Source of the DNA: CAZFAP01 sp964516325
GTDB taxonomy: Bacteria; Auribacterota; JABMQX01
Length of the DNA stretch: 64,000 nt
Assembly (NCBI GenBank): GCA_964516325.1
Contig: CAZFAP010000001.1
Span: forward strand, 48,035 to 112,034
Direction of reading: 5' to 3'
Under the pieces are notes generated by a model. That model had not been told where the DNA came from. It searched no databases and saw nothing but the letters and a program-made list of their open reading frames with translations. Shown piece after piece: positions 45,049 to 53,487 of the stretch; the stretch's first letter is position 1; the number at the start of each line of letters is the position of its first letter. Position numbers and translations under genes: made by a program.

Positions 45049-46113
45049 ATGGATAGAGACTATCGTCCGACAGACGTTCATCGAAAGGCTGTGGAATTCG
45101 CGGAGCGGGGCCGCGAGTTCGCGGTGGCTCTCGTCCTGAAAGCCGAGGGTTCCACGCCCCGCAAGGCAGGCGCGAAGGCCGTCATTGACGAGAACGGCAG
45201 TATCTGGGGCACCGTCGGCGGAGGGAAGGTCGAGGCGGAATGCCAGCGCCGCGCGATCGAAGCCTGCAAAACGAAACGCCCGGTCATCTTTGATTTCTAC
45301 CTGGAAGGTGCCGCCGCCACGGATGACGCCCCCATCTGCGGGGGCACGATGCGCATCCTCATTGACCCAACTGCGGCGAAGGGTCGCACAACGTATAGCC
45401 AGGTAGCGGAAGCCCTTCAGACGCGCGAACGCGGCGTGTTGCTCACCACTATACGTACAGTTAAGGAAACAGAGGTGACAGCGCAGTGGTTTGCGGAGAA
45501 GTCCATCCCTTCGGACGCTTCCTTTCCGGGCAGTGAAGCCATCCGCTCGTGTCTGGCGCGCGAGACGCCACAGCTTTTCGTCGAGGACTCGGCGAGCCCT
45601 GCTGCGCGTCTCGAAGTTTTCGTTGAGCCAGTGATTCCCAAACCGCTACTGCTCATTGTAGGCGCGGGGCACATAGGTCAGGCGCTTGCACTCCAGGCAA
45701 CACTCATCGGATTTGACGTTGTGGTCATGGATGACCGGCCGGAATTCACTAACCCAGCCCTGTTCCCGGATGGCGTAACAACCCGCTGCGGCGATATTGC
45801 TGAGGAAGTAGCGAATTTTCCCGTTGCCGGGGACACCTACATCGTGGTGGTAACTCGCGGGCACAAACATGACGCGGAGGCCCTCAAGGCCTGTATCCAT
45901 GCCCCAGCCGCGTACATCGGCATGATTGGCAGCCGGCGCAAGGTGGCCCTCATCCGCAAGGACTTCATCGAAACCGGCGTCGCCACGGAGGAAGAATTCG
46001 ACCGGGTGTTCGCACCCATCGGGCTTGACATCGGCGCCGTGACCGTGCCCGAAATCGCAACGAGCATCACCGCTCAGTTGATAGCCGTCCGGAGAAGGGG
46101 CAGCCCGTCATGA
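45049..46113 (+). CDS. xdhC: XdhC/CoxI family molybdenum hydroxylase maturation factor
   Basis: 354 residues. The N-terminal XdhC_CoxI domain (EGSTPRKAGAKAVID, GTVGGGKVEAECQRRA) is followed by a Rossmann XdhC_C domain (VGAGHIGQALALQA, VMDDRPEF, IGMIGSRRK). Family members bind and sulfurate molybdenum cofactor and insert it into xanthine-dehydrogenase-type enzymes. It starts 10 bases after the large subunit, so it serves this enzyme and probably also copy 1. Confidence 0.93.
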   Translation: MDRDYRPTDVHRKAVEFAERGREFAVALVLKAEGSTPRKAGAKAVIDENGSIWGTVGGGKVEAECQRRAIEACKTKRPVIFDFYLEGAAATDDAPICGGTMRILIDPTAAKGRTTYSQVAEALQTRERGVLLTTIRTVKETEVTAQWFAEKSIPSDASFPGSEAIRSCLARETPQLFVEDSASPAARLEVFVEPVIPKPLLLIVGAGHIGQALALQATLIGFDVVVMDDRPEFTNPALFPDGVTTRCGDIAEEVANFPVAGDTYIVVVTRGHKHDAEALKACIHAPAAYIGMIGSRRKVALIRKDFIETGVATEEEFDRVFAPIGLDIGAVTVPEIATSITAQLIAVRRRGSPS

Positions 46114-46159
46114 ACTTGCGTTCAGCCGGAGACCATGAAAATGCTCCCATACGGCCCGT

Positions 46160-46240
46160 TTTTTCTCGCCAAGACGCTAAGGCGCCAAGAATTCGTAAGC
46201 CGTGGTGCTTTGCGTCGTTCGCGGTTTTGCGAGAGACCAT
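46160..46240. repeat. Imperfect palindrome built of 8-base-period units
   Basis: The left arm reads TCTCGCCAAGACGCTAAGG then CGCCAAG. The right arm ends CGCGGTTTTGCGAGAGACC and is an imperfect inverted copy of the left arm. It lies between xdhC and the cytidylyltransferase gene. A weaker relative is at 2318-2383. Confidence 0.6.
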
Positions 46241-46315
46241 TCCCGTTCTCACTGGTTGGGGTAGCGCAAATTCTCAGGGCAACGGATGCAGAACGCCGGG
46301 CGACATGGTGCAGCG

Positions 46316-46921
46316 ATGATTTGTGCAATCGTTCTCGCCGCGGGCGAATCCCGCCGAATGGGCTGCCAGAAACTCCTTCTGCCTTTCGGCAAGACGACCG
46401 TCATCGGGCACGTCGTTGACGAGCTTCTCCGCAGCGAACTCGACGGCGTTTATGTCGTCGTGGGGCATGAGGGGAACAGGGTATCCGAGGAATTATCGGG
46501 CCGCCCGGTCACCATTGTGACGAATCCCAACTACAAACTCGGCATGCTCTCTTCCCTGCGCTGCGGACTTCAGGCCCTCCCACGACGGTGCGAGAAGGTC
46601 TTAGTAGCGCTTGGTGACCAGCCCGCAATCACCTGCGCACTGGTTAATCACATGGTTGAATCCTTCAGCACCACCGACAAGGGGATTCTCGTCCCCGTTT
46701 ACCGCGGCAATCGCGGCCATCCTATACTATTCTCGACACACTATCACGATGAAATAATGACATCCTTCGATAACGCTGGGCTCCGCGGCCTTCTCCAGGC
46801 TCACCCAGACGACATCTTTGAGCTGACCGTCTCCACTCCCGCAGTCCTTTCCGATATAGACTCTCCCGACGACTACCGCCGCGCCCTCGCCTCATTCGAG
46901 GAGGATACACAAGGGAGATAG
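46316..46921 (+). CDS. mocA: MocA-type molybdenum cofactor cytidylyltransferase
   Basis: 201 residues from the ATG at 46316, which gives the family N-terminus ICAIVLAAGESRRMGCQKLLL; an in-frame ATG at 46286 is the alternative and neither has a strong ribosome binding site. The nucleotidyltransferase core continues with NPNYKLGMLSSLRCGL, VALGDQPAIT and GNRGHPILF. MocA enzymes transfer CMP from CTP to Mo-molybdopterin, making the dinucleotide cofactor of xanthine-dehydrogenase-family enzymes such as the two encoded here. The gene may be read with xdhC through the 200-base repeat-containing gap. Confidence 0.88.
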   Translation: MICAIVLAAGESRRMGCQKLLLPFGKTTVIGHVVDELLRSELDGVYVVVGHEGNRVSEELSGRPVTIVTNPNYKLGMLSSLRCGLQALPRRCEKVLVALGDQPAITCALVNHMVESFSTTDKGILVPVYRGNRGHPILFSTHYHDEIMTSFDNAGLRGLLQAHPDDIFELTVSTPAVLSDIDSPDDYRRALASFEEDTQGR

Positions 46922-47064
46922 ACCCCGAAGATGCGGAGGTGGGTGGGAAGCAGGTAAGGAGGACCCTCGGCGCCATGGCGCTGGGGGCCGGCTACAGCGG
47001 CAGGGTGGAAAGCTCGACCACGAAAGCGGCCTGATGTGAGGGGCAAGCCGTTTCACCCCTGCCG

Positions 47065-47334
47065 TCATCGTATCTGACGATACACATCTTGGCGGTGTCG
47101 CACGTAATGAACAAGTACCTGCTTGGCTTTCTTATCTACGCCATAGACGATGCGGTAATCCCCCACCCGCACCCGGTAGAGCTGTTCGGCGCCAGCAAGC
47201 TTCATAGATTGACGTGGAAACGGGTTGCTGCCCAACAGCTCGATACGTCTGAAGACACGCTCGATGACGGACTTCGGCAACGTGCGCAAATCCTTTTCAA
47301 CGGAGGGCTTGAAGACGACCTTATAGGACGCCAT
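47065..47334 (-). CDS. RelE/ParE family toxin
   Basis: 89 residues. YKVVFKPSVEKDLRTLPK, a central FPRQSMKLAG and the ending YRVRVGDYRIVYGVDKKAKQVLVHYVRHR are the standard RelE/ParE pattern, with the basic C-terminal His/Arg residues expected of an active ribosome-dependent RNase (or a gyrase-directed ParE). Its start lies within the end of the antitoxin gene (14-base overlap), so it depends on antitoxin translation. Confidence 0.93.
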   Translation of the reverse strand: MASYKVVFKPSVEKDLRTLPKSVIERVFRRIELLGSNPFPRQSMKLAGAEQLYRVRVGDYRIVYGVDKKAKQVLVHYVRHRQDVYRQIR

Positions 47335-47512
47335 CTTTCTTGAGTCGCCCCTTCATCTCTTCGAGGCTGATTGCTTCTTCCGAGCGCCGCTCAGCGACCA
47401 CGAGCAGGTCGTGCAAATCCTCCATTAACTTCTGATAGCGCTTTAGGGGAAGAATCACGCCCGTCTTCTTGCCTTTGGTATCAATCACGAACTGTTCTTT
47501 TACAGCGGCCAT
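47321..47512 (-). CDS. Phd/YefM/RelB-like antitoxin
   Basis: 63 residues from the ATG at 47512, selected for AGGAGG upstream (AGGAGGATAGAAACG). The sequence AAVKEQFVIDTKGKKTGVIL ... YQKLMEDLHDL fits a Phd/YefM-like N-terminal DNA-binding domain. The charged tail ISLEEMKGRLKKDGVL would wrap the toxin. It is encoded just ahead of the toxin and overlaps it. The complex is expected to repress its own promoter. Confidence 0.88.
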   Translation of the reverse strand: MAAVKEQFVIDTKGKKTGVILPLKRYQKLMEDLHDLLVVAERRSEEAISLEEMKGRLKKDGVL

Positions 47513-47703
47513 CGTTTCTATCCTCCTCGCTTTGAATCGGAACCTGCTTGTCTTCGATATTATGCGGCTGAAAGGCCCTCCTCCTGCACTCCCGGCACCG
47601 CGGCGGCCAGACCCTCCCGGGAAAGGTTCACAAGGCAACAGCCTCCTGCCTCGGGATATGAACGCGCGCGCTTGGCCTGACGGCGCGCGTGAACGGTGGG
47701 GTT

Positions 47704-47934
47704 TTATGCCGTCCGGCCCACGCGTTTGGCAGGCGGTCCCTGGTCAATCTGGAAATAACACAGTTCGGCAAGGTTCGCCTGTTCTTTTGCGTGTTCGATC
47801 GTCATGCTGACCAGACCCCCGTCCTTATCCAAATCAATATAGATGTTTTCGTTAATCTCCCTTGTCTCACGAGCCTCTGTATCCGAGAACTCGACTAACG
47901 CCGTGTCGGTATCAGAAAAGTACTTTATTTTCAT
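47704..47934 (-). CDS. DUF2283 family small protein
   Basis: 76 residues; AGGAGGAGTC precedes the ATG. YFSDTDTALVEFSD ... INENIYIDLDKDGGLVSMTIEHA is the DUF2283 pattern. DUF2283 genes commonly follow DUF4258 genes in a toxin-antitoxin-like arrangement. Here the upstream DUF4258 gene overlaps this start by 4 bases but is interrupted by a stop. Function is not established. Confidence 0.9.
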   Translation of the reverse strand: MKIKYFSDTDTALVEFSDTEARETREINENIYIDLDKDGGLVSMTIEHAKEQANLAELCYFQIDQGPPAKRVGRTA

Positions 47935-48173
47935 CTTGACTCCTCCTTGAAGGTCCTATCGAAGAATGCGTTGTGCACTGTCTCGCCGTCTTCGAGCAAG
48001 ACGACTCTTAGAATTTTGTCCAATTCTTTCACTCTCGCTCACTTCCTTATTCTACCATCGGATTGCACCTCAGTTCGTATTGGATGCTCGATTGCTTCTT
48101 GTATCCATTCCAGCCTGATACAGGCTCGGTCAGGTCGTTGTCTCAAATGCATGAAATACTGTGTGAATTTCAT
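47931..48173 (-). pseudogene. DUF4258 gene interrupted by one in-frame TGA
   Basis: Reading the minus strand from the ATG at 48173 gives FTQYFMHLRQRPDRACI, LEWIQEAIEHP and QSDGRIRK, then TGA (48041-48039). The same frame then continues with VKELDKILRVVLLEDGETVH and NAFFDRTFKEESR to a final TGA that overlaps the DUF2283 start. Both halves are clear DUF4258 sequence with no frameshift. The interrupted position is a tryptophan in relatives (DGRIRRW), so a single TGG to TGA change explains it. Downstream translation could restart at a GTG at about 48032, giving a 33-residue tail. Sequencing error or recoding are the alternatives. Confidence 0.85.
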
Positions 48174-48265
48174 TGATCTGAGTGGCGGGCCAACGTTGCC
48201 CCTCACGTCCCCCGGCCGAGCGCAAAGATCTGGATGGCTTCATCTGTCTCATCGCCGAAACAAAA

Positions 48266-49294
48266 TCATGCGTCATTGCCACCGGCCAGGTGTTTCGTTC
48301 CCAACACCGCCTCGGGGTCGAACCACTGCTCTTGTCGGTATTTATCCAGGCAGCCGAGATGCCTCGAGACGGAAGACCGTAAGAAGAGTTGATATCCGCT
48401 TGCGATAGCGAGCGGGGGGTCTTGAAAGCAGCCAAGAAGAGCACTCCCAAGATGGTTCATTGCATCAAACATATCCCTGACAAGAAACTCGAAGATAGCC
48501 AAGAGGGAACCGAGCCTGTTTGGCTTCAGTAGCCCGTCCGGCCATAGATTTAGATCGCCCAGTCTTCGACCGAGCCCCTCGTCAATCAAGACCCCAAAAC
48601 CGCCCCGAAGCACGTAGATCTGGTCTGGCGAGTAGCCATGATGGAAGATGCTGTCTCGAATCTGCCTCAACCTGAAAAAGATGTTCTTTCGGGCACGGTA
48701 GAAATCAACCAGTGCTGTTGGCAAGCCGTATTTCTCCAACTCCTGCGCGCTCCTGCTTTCAATGCTCGCAAACGACTCGGGGAGTTCGGGGCAGCTTGGC
48801 CTATACCGCTTACGGAGAATCCGGATTATTTTGTGGAGACAGTCATAGAAGGCACGGTGATTACCAAACGCGTACTCTACCTCGGTTCCTATCATGAGCG
48901 GGCCTGAGAAGTCACGACTGTCGTTAGCATAACTCAGAAGGACGAAATACTTGTGGATCGAGCCAAGTCCATTAATGAGGTCTTGCGCGGCATCCGTCAC
49001 CGCGCGGAAAACGTCGCCGAAGGAGAAATGCTGGATCATTGTCTGCAAAAATGGAAGCCTACAGTCCACCTGCTCGTTCGCTGGCGCTTTGGCAAGATAA
49101 GTTCCCTCTATGCACCCAATCGGTCGAAGGACCAATATCGTTCTGTCCGGCCTCAGGCTGTATGCATAGAAACGCTTGGCGTCCGCATCGTAATACGGAG
49201 TTATCGGAATGCTCCGGCCATCATCAGGGACCGGGCTGAGATATGGGAGCTCACGCGCCTCGATAAATGTAAGTCCGTCACGAGTCTCGGTCAC
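48266..49294 (-). CDS. Unknown protein with an R-x4-H (HEPN-like) motif
   Basis: 342 residues from a GTG; the start is uncertain. No family recognised. The protein is helical in its middle and C-terminal parts. QIRDSIFHHG gives Arg213-x4-His218, the signature of HEPN-fold RNases and of HEPN-like helical bundles. The N-terminal 100 residues look like alpha/beta sequence (RTILVLRPIGCIEGTYLAK). There is no signal peptide or membrane segment. It is next to the toxin-antitoxin patch, which fits a role in RNA cleavage or phage defence, but a single short motif is weak evidence. Confidence 0.65.
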   Translation of the reverse strand: MTETRDGLTFIEARELPYLSPVPDDGRSIPITPYYDADAKRFYAYSLRPDRTILVLRPIGCIEGTYLAKAPANEQVDCRLPFLQTMIQHFSFGDVFRAVTDAAQDLINGLGSIHKYFVLLSYANDSRDFSGPLMIGTEVEYAFGNHRAFYDCLHKIIRILRKRYRPSCPELPESFASIESRSAQELEKYGLPTALVDFYRARKNIFFRLRQIRDSIFHHGYSPDQIYVLRGGFGVLIDEGLGRRLGDLNLWPDGLLKPNRLGSLLAIFEFLVRDMFDAMNHLGSALLGCFQDPPLAIASGYQLFLRSSVSRHLGCLDKYRQEQWFDPEAVLGTKHLAGGNDA

Positions 49295-49651
49295 AGGAGT
49301 TGACCCCTACCGTTGCGGCGCTTGAGAAGTCCGCAATGCAACCATGGGCCGCGTGTCTGTCCCCCTATCTCGCGTCCGTTGTTCGATTTCATCCCCTCTA
49401 TTGCCAGGGGGTTCCACCTCAAGTTATCATGCCTGAACCAAGGAGTACCATACATCAGACTCTGCGAGACGTCAAGGACCATGTGACGGAAGTACGTTGA
49501 CAAATGGCGGGAGAGGATTCAGACTGATGCAGTAGCCAAGGTTAGGAACGGGACACCGACCCGGAGCACCTAAAGCATGGAGGGAAGGTTTCCGGGCGAC
49601 AGGGTCAGGGTGGAAACGCCCTGGCCTCCCGCGATTGGAAAGGAGACTCGG
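49295..49651. other. Divergent intergenic region
   Basis: It lies between the R-x4-H protein gene and moeA. No gene was recognised. The moeA frame is open for 75 bases upstream of the chosen start. Confidence 0.4.
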
Positions 49652-50860
49652 TTGATTACTCCGAAGAAAGCTCTGGACAACGTCCTCGAATGGGTACGCC
49701 CGCTCGAAATGACACGCAGGCCCTTGGATGAAGCACTCGGCTACTGCCTTGCGGAGAACATTCTCGCCGACCGAGACATGCCGCCAGCGGACTGCTCCAT
49801 CATGGACGGGTATGCCGTGCGTTCATCCGATCTGGCGAGGTGCCCGTGTACCCTCCGTTTGATCGGTGAAGTGGCGGCGGGAAGCGCAGCGAGGCCGAGA
49901 GTTCGTGCTGGAACCTGTGTGCGTGTCCTGACGGGGGCGAATATTCCTCCTGGAGCGGATGCAGTCGTGATGGTTGAACAGACGGAGGAGGCCGACGGCG
50001 TCGTGACTTTTCAGATCAAGGCGCCGGCCGGCTCCAACATTCGCAAGCGAGGGGAAGAGGCGAAGAAAGGGGCTGTATTGCTTGAGAAGAAGACGGTCCT
50101 CGGCCCCGTTCAGATCGGCCTGTGCGCGGCCGTTGGCAAGGCTGAGCCCAAGGTATATCGGCATCCAGATGTCGCCGTGCTGTGCACGGGAGAAGAGCTG
50201 CTGATCGGTGCGCGGGTCCGAGCGCACGAGCGGCGGAACTCGAACGGTCCCGCCTTGTTCGTTGCACTTGTCGCTTATGGCTGCACGAATCTAAGACTTG
50301 AGGTTGTCCCTGACGATTTAGAAGTACTCATCCCAAAAGTGAAACAAGTCATGACAGAATACCATGTACTGGTTCTCACGGGCGGAGTCTCCGTCGGGAG
50401 ATACGACCTTGTCCCGGAAGCGGTGAGGCAGATCGGTGCAACTGTTCGTTTTCATCGCGTCGCTATGAAACCCGGCAAGCCTATTCTTTACGCGACGTTG
50501 CCCGGGAACCGCCACATCTTCGGATTGCCGGGAAATCCTCTCAGTGCCATGACCGGCTTCTATGAGTTTGTTCTTCCGGCGCTGCGTCGGATGTCGGGTG
50601 TGCCCGTGAAGGAATGCCGCCCGACGATGCGCTTGCCTCTGAGTCGTGCCGTCCGCTCCACAAGAGGACGCGTGGAACTTGTTCTGGGACGACTTCTCTG
50701 GAGCAAGAGAGGTCCAGTGGTTCGCCCCTTGCAGTCGCATGGTTCCGCTGATCTCGTCGCTGGAGCGCGGGCGGATGGGATGGTCATTGTGCCCGCCAGC
50801 GTTCAAGAACTGCCTGCTGGCTCCATCGTCGAATTCCGGCCGTGGAGGGCACAGTCGTGA
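49652..50860 (+). CDS. moeA: Molybdopterin molybdenumtransferase MoeA
   Basis: 402 residues from a TTG at 49652: AAAGGAG lies 6 bases before it and the family N-terminus ITPKKALDNVLEWV follows; an ATG 25 codons upstream lacks such a site. Landmarks are MPPADCSIMDGYAVRSSD, VRVLTGANIPPGADAVVMVEQ, the MogA-like motif LTGGVSVGRYD, AMKPGKP and FGLPGNPLSAMTGF. MoeA inserts molybdate into adenylylated molybdopterin. It begins a run of four cofactor genes; its stop overlaps the moaA start. Confidence 0.92.
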   Translation: MITPKKALDNVLEWVRPLEMTRRPLDEALGYCLAENILADRDMPPADCSIMDGYAVRSSDLARCPCTLRLIGEVAAGSAARPRVRAGTCVRVLTGANIPPGADAVVMVEQTEEADGVVTFQIKAPAGSNIRKRGEEAKKGAVLLEKKTVLGPVQIGLCAAVGKAEPKVYRHPDVAVLCTGEELLIGARVRAHERRNSNGPALFVALVAYGCTNLRLEVVPDDLEVLIPKVKQVMTEYHVLVLTGGVSVGRYDLVPEAVRQIGATVRFHRVAMKPGKPILYATLPGNRHIFGLPGNPLSAMTGFYEFVLPALRRMSGVPVKECRPTMRLPLSRAVRSTRGRVELVLGRLLWSKRGPVVRPLQSHGSADLVAGARADGMVIVPASVQELPAGSIVEFRPWRAQS

Positions 50861-51828
50861 TGAGACGAGGGCACCTCCCGATTTCTCTGAGGCTCTCCGT
50901 CACAGACCGGTGTCAACTGCATTGCCTCTACTGCGCGCCACCCTGCGATGCCGAAGAACTCTCATCGCCTGAGATTCTCGGCTTTGACGAAATGCTCCAC
51001 TTCGTGCGGATGGTGAAAAGGCGATTCGGAGTGTCGAAAGTCCACATCACGGGTGGCGAGCCGCTTCTGCGGCCCGGAGTAACGGACTTTCTGGCGATGG
51101 TCGCTCGTGAGAAGGTCGCCGACCTGGCTCTGACTACGAACGGTCAGGTTTTAGGCCCCATGGTGCCGGACCTCCGACGAGCGGGGCTGCCACGCGTCAA
51201 CATCAGCCTCGACAGTTTGAACGACGAGACCTTCCGCTATCTGACGCGCGGAGGTGAACTCCGCCATACCGTAGCGGGAATCGAGGCTGCGCTGCACTGT
51301 GAACTGGCGCCCGTGAAGCTCAACGTTACTGTTCTAAGGAACGTGAATAGCGATGAGTTGGTGGATATAGCTCGTTTTGGCCTGGAGCGCGGCTGCGAGG
51401 TTCGCTTTCTGGAACTCATGCCCATCGGCCCCGCGGCGGAACGATTTGGGGAGCTCTTTGTCCCGTCTGCCGAAGTCCGCACGAAGCTCGGTGAGGCGTT
51501 TGATCTGAAGCCCACGCCCCGATCGTCCGGCAAATCAAGCTGGAACTACCTGGCAAGCGACAGACGAGGGCGAAAGGGAATCATCGGCTTCATATCCTCG
51601 CAAACGGCTCCTTTCTGCGACGGCTGTCGCCGCCTGCGATTGACAGCCAGCGGGCAATTGATCGGGTGCCTGGCTCGAGGTGAAGGCCCCAACATACGTC
51701 CCTTTTTGCGAGACGGTGATTCGTGCGACAGGGGGCCTCTCGTCGAGGCCATCCATGATGTGCTTCGTCTCAAACGCAGCGCCGGACGTTTCAGCACGAG
51801 AGAACTCATGGCCAGAGTTGGAGGATGA
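50860..51828 (+). CDS. moaA: GTP 3',8-cyclase MoaA
   Basis: About 322 residues. The ATG at 50860 overlaps the moeA stop; a GTG three bases earlier has better spacing from GGAGGG and may be used. The radical SAM motif CQLHCLYC and HITGGEPLLRPG are in the N-terminal half. The second cluster motif FCDGCRRLRLTASGQLIGC is in the C-terminal half, and the chain ends in the functionally important Gly-Gly. MoaA makes the cyclic intermediate from GTP, the first step of molybdenum cofactor synthesis. Confidence 0.93.
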   Translation: MRRGHLPISLRLSVTDRCQLHCLYCAPPCDAEELSSPEILGFDEMLHFVRMVKRRFGVSKVHITGGEPLLRPGVTDFLAMVAREKVADLALTTNGQVLGPMVPDLRRAGLPRVNISLDSLNDETFRYLTRGGELRHTVAGIEAALHCELAPVKLNVTVLRNVNSDELVDIARFGLERGCEVRFLELMPIGPAAERFGELFVPSAEVRTKLGEAFDLKPTPRSSGKSSWNYLASDRRGRKGIIGFISSQTAPFCDGCRRLRLTASGQLIGCLARGEGPNIRPFLRDGDSCDRGPLVEAIHDVLRLKRSAGRFSTRELMARVGG

Positions 51829-51952
51829 TTCCTCGCGGGCATTACTACGGCGCCCGGGCGCGTGCATTGCTCTTAGCCGCCCCAGGCGACCATTTATTCG
51901 GTTGCCCCAAGCGATGTCATTGCAGTTACGTCTCCGAAGAGAAGGGAACATT

Positions 51953-52456
51953 ATGAAGAATGACCCCACGTTCAGCCATCTTTCACCGAACGGCGCCGCC
52001 CGCATGGTGGACGTCTCCAGCAAACCGTCTTCTCCCCGTACGGCGCGTGCAGAAGCGTGGGTGAACGTAGGAAGCGAGATTGCGGCGCGGCTGCGACAGG
52101 ACGGCGGCTTCGCCAAGGGAAACGTTCTCGAGACCGCCCGGATTGCTGGCATCATGGCCGCCAAGAGGACGCCGGAGCTTATCCCCATGTGCCACCCTCT
52201 CGTCCTCGACGTGGTGGAGGTGGAGGCGCAGGTGGTGGATGACCGCGTTCGCATCGTCAGCCGTGTCGCCTGTGAGGGCAAAACCGGGGTAGAAATGGAG
52301 GCCATGACAGCCGCCGCCGTTGCCGCTGTTACGGTCTATGACATGGTCAAGTCGACTGGAAAAGGGGTTGAGATCGGTCCCGTGCGACTCCTGGAAAAGC
52401 AGGGGGGCAAATCCGGCCATTGGAAGCGAGAGGAGAACGATGACGCCGCAGGCTGA
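51953..52456 (+). CDS. moaC: Cyclic pyranopterin monophosphate synthase MoaC
   Basis: 167 residues from the ATG at 51953, where the family N-terminus starts (FSHLSPNGAARMVDVSSK). Other signatures are ARIAGIMAAKRTPELIPMCH, CEGKTGVEMEAMTAAAVAA and LLEKQGGKSGHW. MoaC converts the MoaA product to cyclic pyranopterin monophosphate. Its end overlaps the next gene by 17 bases. The 124 bases between moaA and moaC hold no gene. Confidence 0.95.
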   Translation: MKNDPTFSHLSPNGAARMVDVSSKPSSPRTARAEAWVNVGSEIAARLRQDGGFAKGNVLETARIAGIMAAKRTPELIPMCHPLVLDVVEVEAQVVDDRVRIVSRVACEGKTGVEMEAMTAAAVAAVTVYDMVKSTGKGVEIGPVRLLEKQGGKSGHWKREENDDAAG

Positions 52457-53390
52457 GGCCTTGTGTGTCGGCGAGACCAGGGGTGAGCGAAAACATGCGG
52501 TTGATTCCGCTGTGTTTCGCGCAGGCCATGGCATCGAGGGCGACGCTCACGCCGGCCTCTGGCACCGGCAGGTGAGTCTCCTTTCCGCGGAGAACATCGA
52601 GGCCGTACGACAGGATGGACTACCCGACGTCGCCCCGGGCGACTTCGCTGAGAACGTTATCCTGTCCGGTCTCGACCTAACGTCATTCGGCCTCGGAACG
52701 CGCTTACGCCTGGGCCGCAATGTGGTGCTCTCCATCACGCAGATCGGCAAGGTCTGCCATTCTCGCTGTCGGATATCCGAGTTGAGCGGTGATTGCATCA
52801 TGCCCCGGGTCGGGCTTTTTGCCCGTGTCGAATCGGGCGGTGAGGTGTGCGTCGGGGACGCTGTAAAGGTGGAGGCTCTCGTGTCACGGACGCGGTTCCA
52901 GGTTGTCGTTCTGACGATCAGCGATCGGTGCTCCCAGGGGCAATCTCAGGACACTGCCGGTCCCGCGGTGGCGAAGATTCTCGACGAGGAACTTGGGGCA
53001 CATCTCTACCGAGCAGAAATCCTCCCGGACGAAAAGCCGACCATCACCGATCGCCTGAAGCACTATTGCGACGGCCATTCCATTGACCTGGTGGTGACGG
53101 TCGGGGGAACCGGCTTCGCCCCGCGCGACGTAACGCCCGAGGCTACCCGCGAGGTGGTCCAACGATTCACTCCCGGCCTCGATGAGGCAATGCGTGCGGC
53201 ATCCTTATCCAGGACCCCCCATGCCATGCTCTCCCGCGGCGCATCGGGCATCCGAGGCTCGACGCTCATCATCAACCTGCCCGGCTCCGAGCGGGCCGCC
53301 TGCGAGAATCTCCGTTCCATCCTTGGCGCATTGCATCATGGCCTGCAAAAGCTCCGCGGCGATGCAACAGACTGCGGCCGACCGCTGTAG
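52440..53390 (+). CDS. MOSC domain fused to MogA/MoaB molybdopterin adenylyltransferase
   Basis: 316 residues from the ATG at 52440 (GAGGAG upstream). The N-terminal half is a MOSC domain (HGIEGDAHAGLWHRQVSLLS, FAENVILSGLDL, and a Cys in KVCHSRC). The C-terminal half (from about residue 155) is MogA/MoaB: LTISDRCSQGQSQDTAGP, VVTVGGTGFAPRDVTPEATR and MLSRGASGIRGSTLIINLPG. The fusion joins adenylylation of molybdopterin with a domain that handles sulfur or cofactor. The catalytic Asp-containing TGGTG-type loop is intact. It completes the run moeA-moaA-moaC-mogA, which lacks the MPT synthase genes. Confidence 0.92.
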   Translation: MTPQAEALCVGETRGERKHAVDSAVFRAGHGIEGDAHAGLWHRQVSLLSAENIEAVRQDGLPDVAPGDFAENVILSGLDLTSFGLGTRLRLGRNVVLSITQIGKVCHSRCRISELSGDCIMPRVGLFARVESGGEVCVGDAVKVEALVSRTRFQVVVLTISDRCSQGQSQDTAGPAVAKILDEELGAHLYRAEILPDEKPTITDRLKHYCDGHSIDLVVTVGGTGFAPRDVTPEATREVVQRFTPGLDEAMRAASLSRTPHAMLSRGASGIRGSTLIINLPGSERAACENLRSILGALHHGLQKLRGDATDCGRPL

Positions 53391-53487
53391 ATAGAGCGAC
53401 AACACGCTCGATTCCGGGTACGTCTTTTGTGGCTTCGGCCGCCCAGCAGGCGGGAGATTCGGTCCATCCCTCGCCACGCGCCAAACA

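Noticed and set aside
47931..48173. Genome-wide TGA-as-tryptophan code
   Set aside because: All other genes end normally with TGA among their stops (for example 6622-6624 and 50858-50860) and use TGG for Trp, so a local mutation is simpler.
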